From contig CP093829.1 of the NCBI GenBank assembly GCA_033063855.1, positions 23,095,537-23,159,536 on the forward strand: 64,000 bases of DNA, given 5' to 3'. This DNA is from Smittia aterrima. Taxonomy: Eukaryota > Arthropoda > Insecta > Diptera > Chironomidae. A program made the position numbers and the translations under genes. The notes below the pieces were generated by a model. The model did not search any database, was not told the DNA's origin, and saw only the letters and a program-made list of their open reading frames with translations. Shown piece after piece: positions 48,501 through 61,081 of the stretch (positions are counted from its first letter, which is position 1; every line of letters starts with the position of its first letter).

Positions 48501-51500
48501 AAGCAATAATAATTTCACGGAGCATGGAAAATATTGTCATTGACGATCGCTCTCCACACACAATGAATTTATGATAACGACGAATCGTCCGATCGAATCG
48601 AACGTCGAGTGAGAGAGATGGAGAGAGTTTAATGTGTTTTTATGATGGAAGAGATTGTTGCGATACGCGACATAAAATATTGCGCCGATTTTGCATAAAA
48701 TATTCTTTATCAATTTCCTTTCAAGATGTTTGACAATAAGAATGCCTCGTTCGAGAGGAAAGAAATCTTCCCCCGACGATGCCTCAATTTGCAATTGCGC
48801 GCCACGATACGAAAAAAAAGAAAGAGAATCCAATCGATTACTTTTAAGCAAAAGCGAGGAAATTTATGCAGCAGGCGAAAAAATATGATCGTAATTTTTA
48901 TGTGTTTCGTTTACATGTCAAGACATTCTCGAGGCTTGCATTGTGTCCAAGAGCGCGCGCGCTTCGCTGAATGAATCTATGATTCCAATTAAAATTGATA
49001 TGTGTAGTCTGGACAAAGGCAAATGTTGTAAAATATGAATTGAAGCGATCTCGTTATCAATTGGCATAATTTCCTTAATAATGCATTTTATGTTGATTTA
49101 ATCGCCAAAACTGAAAGAGTCAGGAAATCCATCGTCAAATTAAATCGAGCAAACAGACTTTGACTTTGATGAGACCTAATTGAATCATATTGAAATCTAA
49201 TGAATCTGAATAAGTACAAAGCCAAGAGACGAAGAGAAAGAAGTCTTCAGACTTTGCATGGATCGTCGATGTCAACTTTGCCTTCAATTTATGTCAATCG
49301 TTCGAAGCGAATTCTTTTCGTTATGATTTAATTGCGTAACGTCTTCAAGTCTGTGATTAGATTTGAGCGGCTCTAATCGAAATGATTTAAAATATATTTT
49401 GCATTCGCCACCTGAGCAAAGGAGCGATCAACATCGATGATTATTATCTATTTTGAAAGTAAATTGGAGTTCTGAGTAATGGCCGCAATCAGCAACGTGC
49501 TACTATTAAATTACAATTAGCATATTGAATGCAGCTGGCAAAAGAGAGAACGCTAACGTATTTCCGCAGATCAGTTCAACATGCAGCAGCTCTAGAAGAA
49601 GTAATTTTCACCGGTGATAAAATGCAATCAAAAGATGATTAATGGAGGAGCACACAAGGCGCATTTGTTTGCAGGCAAATGTTAATGAAACAAATATTTT
49701 TCAGTGTTGCAAACAAAAAGAGGCTGAGCTGAGGTAAAGTTGAGCAGCGGGAATTCTGTAATTCAAGTAATTTGTAAGTTCAGCACACACGGGAAGTTCT
49801 GCCGGCGGAGACTGATCAAATAGCGTCAGAGCCGCCACTGATTTAATTGACATTAGACACGCGAATAATCAGATCAGATTTTTTTTTTCGTGGCTAAGCG
49901 CCCCAATGTGTCTTAAACTTGTACTGTAGAAAAATAAAGTGCATTAGCAATTACACTGACTGCGGAACCGTTAGACCGTGCTCTACACGTTGGCGCACAA
50001 AATGGAAAATCTAAATTGCATTTCAGCCTTGAAACCTTAATGGACAGTGAGTGCAGCAGAGGGAAAAAAAGTAACAACTGCGCGCAACAATTTATGAATG
50101 AAAATAATTACGAGACTGCAAGCAGAAAAAGCTTCGTTCGGTGATTTACTAGATTTCCTCTCGTTCTCAACTCGTGGCAAAAACAAGCAAGAAAATCTCT
50201 TTAATGAAAACGATCCACGAGATGGCTCATCAATCAACTCATCTCCCGTAGCTATACCAAGCGTCTCAGGCAACAGATGCAATTGCCTTGTGATATATTC
50301 GATTTTATGCTCTTGCGATTTGTTTGCCAGTCAATTCGCGAATTCCTTCGTCGCGAGGTGACGAAATGTTAGGCTCTTAATCTTCCGATCGGTACAGTGG
50401 GCTGCGCTTGCATTCAATAATCGGAATAAATCACATTTGTCTTACGGCAAAGTATTGCGCAAGGATTTTTTTTATTCAGAACTGAAAAATAATTAATTAA
50501 TCGACATTTCTCGCACACATTTTCAGTAAATTCCCCGAGCTGAATATTATTGAATATTAATTAGGGGGAAGGCGCGGGGCGAGGTGTTTAGAGACACAAA
50601 GTCACTCAAGCTGCCACCAAACGCAAGATTTATGTTTTTGTTTTTTCTGCCGCGACTCGATTCTTAATCGCTTCGTGAATCGAAATGTCAATTTGTTGGT
50701 CGATAGACATTCTCGCAAGATAAATCATAAAATTGGTTTGAAAAGTGTCACTCACATTTTTGGTATTTGAATTTTGTCGGCATCGTTCTGTCGTCCGAAA
50801 TCGTGCCAGGGTCGTGATGATCGAGTCGAGGCCGGATTGCTGCTGATAGAAGTCGTTGGACTGTTTTGTCCTCCGTGAACGCTGATGCTGCTTCGTTGAA
50901 TTCCCGTCACTGAAACGGGAATCGCTCCATTGTCGAGACTAATCGGTTGACATAGTTCTGTGTAGTCAAATGACTGGAAGATATTGAAAACAAATATTTT
51001 TTATTTGTTTAGTGCGAATAATAAAATTTTGTTTTGTAAAAATCATCAAAATGATTCACGAAACTATTCGGATTAACTTTACAAATCTCGGGGATTTTTC
51101 AAGCGTTTTTCACGCGCAGAGAGATGTGTCAAGATTCATTAGGAGTCATTTCTGTGACTCTGCTGCAGATCAAAACGTTAATTAATTGAATTGAAGTCAA
51201 CAGCTTTGAGAGAGACAGCGAGAGAAACTGATAATTAAGAAATTACAAAACGATTTGCAATTCTAAAATTGTTTTTTTTTTCGAGTCGAGTCTATTGCGT
51301 CGTGTGTCACTGTCTACACAAATAAATTGTGAATGGCGCGGAATGTAATTAATTAAAGAAATGAAAGAGAGACAGAAATAGAGAAGCAAAATTAATTGAA
51401 ATGACTGAATGACATGCAAAGCTCGATAAGAAAAAAAAGTGTTAGAAGACGATTTTCAAAAGAGAGAGAGAGAGGAAAGTGTTCTCGTTTACCTGTTGAA

Positions 51501-54500
51501 TGTTGTTTTGATCTCTCGGCGTGATAGCATCAGCTCCGATTCCTGAATCGGGACTTGGCAAGTCGACCGTTAGACCAGCGGCTGACGTAACTGTTTTCGC
51601 GTAGATCGAACCGCTTTTCGTGTGTGCTGTGGTGAAGCGTCCCTCGTAGCTTGTCGTGGGCGTCTCACTGTCGCTGTAGATTGTTGTTCGTGATGGGATG
51701 TAGCCTTGAGCATCGAAATACTCCCGATAGCCGTAAGGCTCTGTGATGAAAGTCGAATTTCCTCCACTCGAACTGAAATTCAACTCAATTTGAAGGCAAT
51801 TCGGGAGTGCATCTCGATTTGATCTACTTACGGCATTCGTGCGGTGTAATATTGAGTGTCATAATGACTTGGACTTGGCGTATTGTTGTTGTTGTTTATG
51901 CTGCCATTCGATCCTGATACCGAGCTCGTTTGATGGGCACCCTGTTTTAGTAGTTTTATTAATTAATTTTAGTCTTCAGCTTAAGTATTGTTGCGTGATC
52001 TTTGTGTGTTTTAATGTGTTACAAGAGAAGAAAAGAAGAGTTGAAGACTGTCGTCACGATTGGCCTTCTCTTAGTTTGCTGATGAAATTCTCGGAAAGAC
52101 TTCTCAATAAATTTTGGCTTAACATTTTTTTATCAGGCGATTTCGAGGATCGAGATGAGACGTTAATTTGCTTGATTTGTGAATTAATGAATGAGAATGA
52201 CTTAATCTTGTTTTGCATGCGGAAACTTGAGTTTGAATTTAAAAGAGTAGAATAGTAAATTAGATTAAAATCCGATGATTTATTTAACACCTGATGATGA
52301 GGAGAGGAGGGAAATTGGATGTGTTTGCTTCGGGAGACAATTATGAGTTTTCACTTTTAGTCGCGTGCTTGATTTGATCGAAATTAAAATGAAAAGCATG
52401 TCGATAATTGAAAAATCCCTTCAGTCGTCCGCCCAGCGTCGTTACGCTAATGTTTTCATGAGACATGATCTCACTAATTGCACAGCGAGTCGACTCAAAT
52501 TATGTGCTTACGATCTCCAAATAATAGAAACGTTAAGCAAGCTCTTTTGCTCTGCGGTTTTAAAAAAAAGCTTTTAAACATTTCCTGTCTCCCACTTGGA
52601 GATTAAATATGCGTGCTCGATCAATTACGAAAAAAAGCTCTTAATTAAGTTTTTTTCTCTCTCTCGTTAATGGATTCCCGTATCAAAAGGTCTCGTTTTT
52701 TGCGCGTCGCCAATTAACCGAATGTGTCTGATTGATAAGAGAAGCCTCTCCGAGCAACAATGGCTTCAACAGTAGAAACTTTTTTTTTTATATTTCGGGG
52801 CGTTTATGTTTGAGCAAGACCTAAGGCTACTTTGAAAGTTGTTTCACGTCCCCTTTCTCTCGCCAATAAGTCAATTTGTCTAATTACCTGAAGATAGATT
52901 TGCGTGCCACCGGAATACATGTTTTCAGCGTTCGGGCTTCCAGGACTTGGCGGCTGTTCCTTGATTTGTAGCGATGTCGGCGTGGATGATTGAACGACTA
53001 AAACCTGAGAGTTTCAGATTGCGCGTAAAAGAAGGAGACGATACAGAAGTTTCCCCAAGGAGTCCAAGGAGAAGAAGAAGAAGAGAAATAAAAACACAAA
53101 ATTAAAAATCGTACACGGCGTGGCAACAAAATAAGCGAACGAAGTGCAGAGAAGTAAATTGAATTAAATTAATTAGTAATTCCAATTGTCCATAATTTAT
53201 TTATTTTTCCTCTTAAATTAATGATGGTTTCTGTGGTGAGTGGCTTTAATGTAAATTGCGATTGCTGTGCAGCAGCAGAAGCAGAGCGGACTCTCCCATC
53301 GCAAAATGTCGCTGTTTAATTCTGTTAATGTGCAGAGCACAACAAGTAGCTAAAGATGTGGAGCAGTTTGATTCTCCTCTTTATTGTCCACCCGGCTGCG
53401 TTTTATCAGCGACAACAACCGCAATCGACTTTTATTCTTTCTTTTTTTTTACTGCGACAAAAGGACAAAACTAAATGAAATGACGTCGAGTTGATATTTA
53501 ATGCGCGTCAGATGGCAAACCCATGAGACCCATGAGAGTTCGAAAATCAATGAATTTTGATCGAATAAAATTCCTTCTCGACTACCAATTAGCAGTCTTG
53601 TCGTTGAACAACCAACCAAACATTTTTATAACGAATTTCTATGATTTTATAAGAAAATTCCGATCGGAGCATAAAATGTTTCTGATTGATACATTAAAGC
53701 AGTTTTTTTACGATCGATAATTAAATCCTTCATCTATCTATAAAGTCATAAACTTCGTGTGGAAAGAACGATCGAAATAAATAATCTTTTAACGTCTTTT
53801 TTTCACTTCTTCACTCAACATTTTATGTCCTGAGAAGATTCTGATTAATAAAGTGTCTCATCTCGTTAGGCTAACAGGAAATATCACTTCACTTCAACTT
53901 CTCAGCTAATTGCAAGCTAGAAGACTTTGCCAAGCTCAAGTTATTTTAATTAGTTGATTAAATGAATTTTCACATTGTAAAAGCAGCAGTGCTTAAACTT
54001 CGATCAATGAGATTCCATTTTCTTATGCAAATCCTCAGTAAGTAATTTTGCGTATTACTTTTAATGGCTTAATACTGAGCGTGGCTCCACTAGGGGGCTT
54101 AACGATCTATAATTAATTAAGTCACTGTGAAGTGGAGACTTGAAGGACGCGTCGGTTTACTCTGAGCATTCCGCCGAAGCTAAATGAAGTCACTGATTTG
54201 AAATTAATATTTCTGCTCCGATCTTTATTAACTATTCACGAAACTTTGTTGCTCAAACTGACAGCTCAGCGAGATTCACTACGATTTATTCCATGTTCAA
54301 CCTATCATAAAATTTAATTCAAATTGCTTCGATCAATCGGTGATTTTACGTGAAAATCATTTAGTTAATCCAATATTTCCATTTTGTTGAAGTCAAAGTT
54401 GCTTCAATGTTGTAAATTTATTTATTTCTCATTAGAAAAGTGTGTCGCTGTCATTACAACGATTAATTAATGATCTCAAATCAAGTAAAGCTTGATTGCT

Positions 54501-57500
54501 ACTCACATTGAAGAATATTTATTAAATTCTTCACTTCAAATTAATTTCCACAGAATAAAATGTTTTGATTTATTTTCACTTCGATAATTTAAATCAAATG
54601 TTTTGATTAATTTCTGTTTTTATCACTTTTCTTGTTTTCTTTTAATTTGTCAAACTTTTATTATTTTTTTATTTTCGTTTAAATCCTCTGAAGAATTCCT
54701 TTTCGATTCTCCGATACTTTTCTATCCTTCGTAATATTTTCTCGCGATCTCGAAACAAGAAAAACTTGACACATACACGTCGATGTGCCTTCGTCAGCGC
54801 TTTGAAATGAACTAAGAAATATAATTCAATTTTTTTATTATCATACGAGTTTCGAGTGTAACAACAGGCAAGCAGCGATGCCCGAGACCGAACGGAGAGA
54901 AGGAAGGAAAAAATCCGTACGAAAGACTAAAGTCGGGTAGAAATAAAATAATAATAAATAAATGTTTTTACTCGACTTCATACCTTCGATATATGAAATG
55001 AACAATAACACTATTTAATATTATGAAACGCTCTTTTTCTTATTCTTCTCTCACTCTGCTGCTGCTCGTGTTGTTGTTCATGCGTTGTGTGTTTTTTTGT
55101 TGGCTTGTTCAACGTGAAGGGACAAATTTTTTGTCGTCGATCGCTCGACGTCTTCTCTCATGTCTTTGACGCAATTGTGTAAGTGAATCTTTTTAGTACA
55201 AGAAACTAGAGAAGGAATCTCCGCTCTGCATGTCTTAGCACCAAAGTGATTTGATTATGTAAAAAAGAAGTTCCCCCAGTTGTTAATTGTAAAAACGAAT
55301 CTGGTTTTATTTGACGAAACGTAAAATAAGTTTTTTTTCCCTTCCCGAAAATAGTAATTTTCATAAAAATCGCCAAGTAAACTCGTTTTGCCCTAACATC
55401 AAATTAAAATGTTTTCATAATCAAAACAACATTTTTTTAATGCTCATTTCTGTTTGCGAGTCTCATTAATGGGTGTTATGTTAATGGCGAAGCATTTTGT
55501 AAGGTTTGTTAAGGAGCGAAGAAGCCAAAAGATGTGCAAGAAGGGAAAGAAAAGAATTTTCGATGCAAATTATTAGTTGCAGACAATGTAACAGGAGAAG
55601 AAAGGTATTTTGCAAATCTCCCTTCGCTTGATCTCTTCGAAATTGATCAGGTGACTGCTTTTTTTGCAATAGGGTCCTCAAGTGGTGGCTTATGGTGCAG
55701 GCAGTAATCAATTTCGTTTATTGTGTCAATATCGTTTTATTCTCGTGTCTCGAATTGGCAATTTAGGCGAATGCTCTTTTGATCTTTTCACCAAATGTGA
55801 AAGGAGAATCGAAAGACGACGAGAGATTTGCATTCAATCGACCGTGAGGCGACAAACAAATTAGAATCGTGAATAGAGAAGCGTAAAGAGTGAGATTTAT
55901 CTCGAGAAATTTGATCTTGTCAACGGGAATTTTTCTTTCGAAACGCGGACATTGAAGCCTCAAGTGAATTAAATAGAAAATTACTTTCAAATCTTAATTA
56001 ATTCATTTTTCAAAAGCGCGATGCAGAAACAAAAAAAAATATCTCAGCTGTCACAATAAATTTCTATCTCAATCGATTTTCGACGTCTGAAGAAATCGTT
56101 TGCCTGCGATGTAAATTAACGAAAATAATTGATCTCTCTGTGCGCTGTTTAGCTTAAGTAAAATATTTTTCTCTCTCGATTCTCTCTCGTTCTGAGGTTT
56201 CTTTTAAGTTTAATTACAATACAATTGATACTTCGAGTACACAAAGAGACTTTTTCTTTTCTTTTCTTTATGCTTTCTGTGTTCGTCTACTCACTTTCTG
56301 ACTTCGCGGACACTTCGGATCGATACGAAGATCTTCTGGCTCACGTTTGACATTTATGGCTTGTTGTGATTGGTGGTGTGAGCCGAGAAGTAAGCCTTGT
56401 ATTTCGTTCTGCGAGAGACCTGGCACTTCGATCTGGGCGTGTCCATTCAGCTTGGCTGGTGCACTAAGAGAACGAAACAAAAATAAAAAATAAATAAACC
56501 ATTATAATTAAAATCAATCAGTCTCTCATTGTTTTACAATTCGTGATGTTTAAAATAAGAGAAATAAATTCATTGTTCGCGAATATTTTAAAGAACGAGT
56601 TGAAATTTCTCGATAAGATAATTTTGATATTTCGTGGTCCAACAATGAAACAATGTAAACCTTGCTTCAAGCATTTTTATTTACCCAAAATCGTAAATAT
56701 TGGAAAAACAAAAATATTTTTTTGTTTAAATCCAATTAAGCTTCGAGCCATAAATTCTCATCATTCAATTTGCTTGATCCACCTCGATTGGACCTTTTTC
56801 GATCCTCATAAATTTGATGATCCACCTGAGAGCTTAACATTGTGAATATTGACATCGCACGAGAACCAGAAGCCACAAAACTGCTTTTCGTCTTTAAACA
56901 GGTTCCTCGCTTTTGCACTCGATTGAGTTTTTCGATGTCTGACAATCACTCATGACGAGGCGAGCGCTAAAAGACAAACGTTTCTAATTTCTCCAATAAA
57001 TTGTTTCTTCGCTTATCTGATCGTATGGAAATTTATGATAATTGGATTTTTTTTTTCGAATCAATCAAAAAGTCATTCAAAGTCATCGCGCGCGCAAATG
57101 CATTGTCGATGCTTTCTCATGTTTATGGTCAGCTCAATCTCAATCTCTAATTGCGCGGAGACGAAATTATTAGAAGTCAACAAAAGAAGAATGGACACCG
57201 CGCAATTTCCTCCCATTGAAAGCATTTCGATCGTTATCGAGAAGGGGGAGACGAGAATTCTTCTTTCTACCTGACAAAATCGATGGAAAAATTCCCATTC
57301 ACAAATAAATTTCTCAAAATTTGAATAATTTTTTTTCTTTCGCTCCGCGCGGCATCAAAATTTATGTCGAAGCAATGGGAATGAAACGAGAAAACGATTT
57401 ACATAATTGCCATCTTGAAGAAGATTGCTTTAACATCTTGTCGCTCTGATAACGCATTCTCAGGTGGAAGAATTATTGAATGAAATGCGATTCCTCGTTC

Positions 57501-60500
57501 TTTGTTATGTTAAACTTGAAAGTAGATACTTTCATCTCTTGAATCTCTTCTGTTGGTGTTGAAATAAAATCAGAATCGATGTTTAGCTCCGCTCTCACGC
57601 GTAATAAATTATCAAATTATGACGATCCGTTTCGAATCGATTACGAGGCGGGAATGATCGCGCTGTGTGTCTTGTTACAATCGAATCAGAACAAAGCGAT
57701 GCTTCTTGGCGATTGATTTACATAACACGAGTTGATACTTTCAAAGTTTTCAATAAAGAACCGAAAACTGCTTTCTTTTAATTGTAAAACGATAAATTTT
57801 CTTAAGAGCTGCGACTGACTTTGGATCCGTTTCAAATTGAACAAAAGAATTAGCATTCCCTTTGAGCATGGCAACAAGAAGAAATTAATTTATTCGTCTC
57901 TCTTTTTCAGAAGCGATAAAAATGGATTTAAGATGACGACACGGAGAGAAAATGTCAAAAGCTAAATTCTAGTACGAGACGATTCCTAAATCTTCTTTTA
58001 AAACTTAAATCCAATTTCATTCTCCTCTCGCTCACCCCAAAGGAAAACTTTCGCTGTTTGCGACATGCAACCCTCTCCGCTTAGTCAAATAAATCTTGTT
58101 TTTTATTGAAATTATTTATTGTTGAAGCTAAAGTCGGCAAAAAATGTTTATTCTTCACGTATTCATACGATGTCGTGATTCTTTAAATGAAATTTCATTA
58201 TTCAGATGCCTTAAGTCATCTTTTTTTCTTCTCTTCGTTCAACTCATTTCATAATTATTTCTTTTTTGCTAATTAAACTTACTGCGATGCTGTGTTGAAG
58301 CAATTTTTGGAAAGGAGTGATGGGAGGGAAATTATAAGAAACCCTCCGAAGAGAAAGAAACTTGAGCTCTTGAGAAATTATTAATTAAGTATTCCAAGTT
58401 CGTGAGTGAGAGTCTTATAAGACTACCGTCTGTCGAGTTGAATATTTGCTTGGCTGCTGGCAACTATAAGCCTCCAGTGTTCCAATTCGATCATTCACTC
58501 ACAACCTAAAGCCCATGACATTTCTCTAATCTCTCCGCTGACCATCGCAGACATTTAAATAAATTAATTTTTCATTAATTATGAAATCAAACTCTTTCAT
58601 TTTTTTGCCTCCTCGTTCGTTTGATGAATGAATTTTGAAAATTCTTTGGCGGAGAAAGAGAGTGAACGGCGGCTTCGAAAGAAGCCATTGCATGTTGCTC
58701 GGAAGAAAATTTTGACAAATCAATATATCAATCAAACAAAGAAATAGAAACATAAGACATGTTGGAAGGAGAAACATGAAAAATACATTAAAAGCGTTAT
58801 CGTTTCGGATTTTTTTTTTGTCTTTCGAATTAATCTTTCGGTTTTTAAAACTATCTCTCTCGCTCCCTCGAATCTGTCGAAGGCTTTTTTTTTCGGATGT
58901 TTTCTTAAGGGGTTGACGGCGATGGAACACATTCGCAGCCTTAAACAATCTCTTTCGTGTAAAAGAGAAATATCTTCAATTTAATCTTTAATAAATTATC
59001 TTTTCTTTATGTAACAACACTCGGAGGAGAAGTCTTTAAATTAAAACGTAAGAAACGAACATGAAACTTTCCTCGATTCCTTCTTTTCTTATTCTTCCTG
59101 AAATTAATTCCCTTCCCTTCAGTCGCTTTTTATCTTGATAACAAAAATCATTTAATTGTTACAAATGCGCGTTGAATTTATTTTTATTTAATTATTTACA
59201 CACTTTTTCTCTTTTTTTTTTGCTTTAAATCCGCGTGGAGTTGAAAGCAAGGCAGCTGAGGATAAGCGAATGAAAAATTAGTGATATCGCGACGAGGAAA
59301 TCTTCGTGAAGTGAACCATAACGAGAAATCATCGTTTGCTTTACAGAAAAATTTAATCGCTTGTCGATTCCGATTTCAGGTAGAAATTTTTTTTTGGTCT
59401 TTTCTTACATAAATCGGAGTCGGTGATTTGCTGACGTGATTAACAGCGATCCAGCGCGTTATCATAAAAGAATTTAACGATTCTATTCCGTCAATAAATC
59501 AAGAGAACGTCGAGCGTGGAAATCGAATTTTATAGATACTTTTTAAAAGTAAAATATTTTCTCCTCGAGCATGCAAGGCTTCTCGTGAGTGTTTTGAAAA
59601 ATGTTATAGTCAACAACTTTTATTAACACTACGATTTAATACGATTTTCGGTGCCATAAACTATAATAACATTCTAGACCATGAAATGTTGAAAATACTG
59701 ATCGTAAACTATCGTCCAAGCTGGGGCAAGCAAGTGGCGGCCGCAGCAGGAAAAGCGTAAAAAGAGAATTTATACGAAACATAAATTCAAATAGCCGCGA
59801 GAAATATTTCGGACAAATCAGAGCGGGCACATGAAAAATCACCACCGAAAAGAGCTTTGCTGATTCAAGCGATTGTGACTTTTTTTTCGAAAACACAAGG
59901 CGAGAGCTTAATAGCACAAAAGTTCGTTGCATAAATCTCTCTTCTCGACTCGCGATTAGATTGCGGCCGCATTAAATGATAGTATTTATAACACTTTAGC
60001 ATGAGTTATTGCCTCTGCGCTGCTTTTCTGTGCCCGTTAATTTCGACTCTAAAAACACACAACGCGAGAGAGCGAGTGAGAGAGGGAAAGGGCCTTTAAG
60101 CATGTTCGCGATTGATTGGAATTGAGCGAAACAGAGATTCCGATTCTTCTTTATCCACCACATCACGATGTTGTGCAATTTCGCCTGAGATTGTTCTCGA
60201 TGCTTATTTGCATCTGTTCGCAGCCTAAAGTATCATTGTTCTTGAGAAGAGCGAACGAAGGGAGGACGATAATAAACCTGTGAAATATATCGCTGAATAT
60301 TTTACCTGCCGCTTTGCTTTTAAAGCTGCAAATATGGTTTTACGGCAATTATAAATCAGAATGGTAAGTAATATTCGAAGCTTTTAAATCGTAAATGGCG
60401 CGAAAAGTTGATATTTGAATAAATGCTCTGTTCTCCAAATCTTACGCATCGAACATTCTATTGAACGATCTATTCATAATCAGAGGACAACAATCGCGGA

Positions 60501-61081
60501 TAAGCCGTTGCTTGAATGAGCATGTTTATTAACAAAGTGATATTCTCTCTCGAGCTCTTCTTGAATTGCTCATTATTGACCATAAAGAAAAGCGAATTTG
60601 CATAGTTTATGTTTTCGGTGAAAACTAGAAGCGTTGAACATTGAATCGAAGCTTTCATGTTTTGATTATTAAATAAATATTTTACTGCTCAAAGGCAATA
60701 AATGTTTGCATAAAACACATAATTGGCGATGAATCTCTTCTCTCTTTCTTTCTCTACCTTGTCCATTGTAAGCCGTCTTTATCAGCAATCTTATAATATT
60801 CATACGATGTCGTGCCGTTTCCATTGTGCACCTGATGAATTTGATGAGTTATGTTTGATTGGAGTGCATTCAAGTTGATGTTGTTGGAGATGTTGTTATT
60901 GTTGTTGTTCGTATCGTCGTCATTTTGAGGCTGAGAGTTGCCGGATATGTGAAGCATGGCAGACGTGACAGCGGTTAGCGGATTGTCAAAGTAGCGCGAC
61001 GACAGGTAGTTGGATGATTGTGATGTTACAGTTTCCAGCTGTTGAGGTTGTTGATCGCTCGCGGAATTCATTTGACGGCGT
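24561..61081 (-). CDS. grh: Grainyhead transcription factor, 5' exons beyond window
   Basis: Regulator of epidermal barrier and wound-response genes. Sixteen exons on minus: 61081-60758, 56463-56295, 53004-52888, 51941-51832, 51772-51493, 50973-50756, 47694-47532, 44185-44074, 42133-42039, 38514-38458, 35005-34907, 27817-27638, 27575-27415, 27165-26973, 25050-24986, 24687-24561. All phases agree and give 822 residues to the stop. Exons 1-5 are the Ser/Asn/Gln-rich activation region, including PGLSQNEIQG and VKREPED, a likely SUMO site. Exons 6-12 are the CP2/Grainyhead DNA-binding domain, with SSSQRREDDRITYINKGQFY, AWQFWHSRQHSVKQRILDA, HNAIAVYWNPLESSAK, HRGYCQIKVFCDK and the basic GAERKTRDEERRAAKRK. 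Exons 13-16 form the dimerisation region ending FTELPNH. The first visible exon begins in mid-codon (phase 2 needed upstream), so more exons lie to the right. Exon 14 to 16 match Drosophila closely. Confidence 0.97.
25051..26972. other. grainyhead intron, no gene seen
   Basis: 1.9 kb. It contains a (GAC)n run at 25304-25318 and a TATA-like CTATAAATAG at 25991 with no initiator or ORF after it. No coding exon found on either strand. Confidence 0.5.
27196..27213. repeat. (GA)9 repeat, a CU tract before a grainyhead 3' splice site
   Basis: Pure GA on plus, which is (CU)n in the grainyhead transcript. It begins about 30 bases upstream of the acceptor of exon 27165-26973 and so forms its pyrimidine tract. 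Confidence 0.85.
27818..32520. other. 5' part of the 7.1-kb grainyhead intron, no gene seen
   Basis: AT-rich with scattered homopolymers, an (AGC)n run near 29454-29467 and a (GA)n run at 30846-30860. A triple ATCG repeat is near 30818. The few ORFs are under 95 codons, lack conserved text and have no splice partners. No RNA gene recognised. Confidence 0.45.
32528..32560 (+). promoter_or_regulatory. Core promoter of the nested cysteine protease gene
   Basis: TATAAA at 32528-32533 is followed by an insect initiator-like TCATTT whose A lies at 32560, 32 bases downstream, the spacing expected for a TATA/Inr promoter. This predicts a 14-base leader before the ATG at 32575. Confidence 0.6.
32575..33735 (+). 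CDS. Papain-family (C1A, cathepsin L-like) cysteine protease, nested in grainyhead intron
   Basis: Secreted or lysosomal proprotease, 348 residues. Exons 32575-33422, 33479-33610 and 33669-33735, with small introns of 56 and 58 bp. Residues 1-17 form a signal peptide, about 22-90 an inhibitor I29-type propeptide, and the mature enzyme begins near LPKGPDSLDWREK (about 115). Catalytic residues are Cys142, His287 (LSHSALIVGYG) and Asn311 (KNSW); Gln135 would form the oxyanion hole. The GCLGG block is intact. The active site is odd: DQG is followed by YY and then CSCCYAF, where the family has xCGSCWAF, so there is one extra residue, the Gly-Ser pair is Ser-Cys, and the Trp after the catalytic Cys is Tyr. 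The donor at 33423 (GTTTGA) is weak but gives the expected PTN-VLSH junction. Likely a tissue-specific gut or salivary enzyme; this is inference. Confidence 0.88.
33736..34906. other. 3' part of the 7.1-kb grainyhead intron
   Basis: 1.2 kb. It holds the protease gene's 3' end (AATAAA near 34040) and nothing else that I can support. Confidence 0.45.
35006..38457. other. grainyhead intron, no gene seen
   Basis: 3.5 kb of AT-rich DNA with short CGTCGT-type runs near 36413 and 38006. ORFs up to 114 codons lack conserved text. Nothing else seen. Confidence 0.45.
38515..42038. other. grainyhead intron, simple repeats only
   Basis: 3.5 kb. It has a (GA)n run at 40702-40718, a short (CGA)n run near 40926 and an (AC)8 run at 41629-41644. 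TAATTA-type homeodomain-like motifs are frequent, as expected from base composition. No gene supported. Confidence 0.45.
42134..44073. other. grainyhead intron, no gene seen
   Basis: 1.9 kb with a (GA)n run at 43265-43278. The 91-codon ORF at 43217-43492 spans this repeat and is Lys/Arg/Gln-rich low complexity; rejected. Confidence 0.45.
44186..47531. other. grainyhead intron, no gene seen
   Basis: 3.3 kb, AT-rich with A- and T-homopolymers. Several ORFs of 70-100 codons on both strands have no recognisable domain or splice structure. Confidence 0.45.
47695..50755. other. grainyhead intron with one candidate Grainyhead-type palindrome
   Basis: 3.1 kb. TCACCGGTGA at 49608-49617 is a perfect 10-bp palindrome containing ACCGGT, the core of Grainyhead sites (AACCGGTT). 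A CAGCTG E-box lies about 70 bp before it. No gene seen. Confidence 0.4.
50974..51492. other. 519-bp grainyhead intron
   Basis: AT-rich, no ORF of note. It contains the (GA)n run at 51461, close to the donor of the upstream exon. Confidence 0.45.
51461..51475. repeat. (GA)n repeat, a CU tract after a grainyhead 5' splice site
   Basis: In the transcript this is (CU)n starting about 18 bases after the donor of exon 51772-51493. Confidence 0.85.
51942..52887. other. 946-bp grainyhead intron, no gene seen
   Basis: T-rich on both strands with no supportable ORF; the 138-codon plus ORF at 51839-52255 begins inside a grainyhead exon on the other strand and is a shadow. Confidence 0.45.
53005..56294. 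other. grainyhead intron, no gene seen
   Basis: 3.3 kb, strongly AT-rich between 54400 and 55000. No gene, repeat family or RNA recognised. Confidence 0.45.
56464..60757. other. grainyhead intron, no gene seen
   Basis: 4.3 kb. ORFs such as 58526-58948 (140 codons, minus) are Lys/Phe-rich low-complexity frames without partners. No other feature supported. Confidence 0.45.

Noticed and set aside
24561..61081. Dozens of 60-140 codon ORFs in grainyhead introns
   Set aside because: None has recognisable domains, partner exons or a promoter, apart from the protease gene at 32575.
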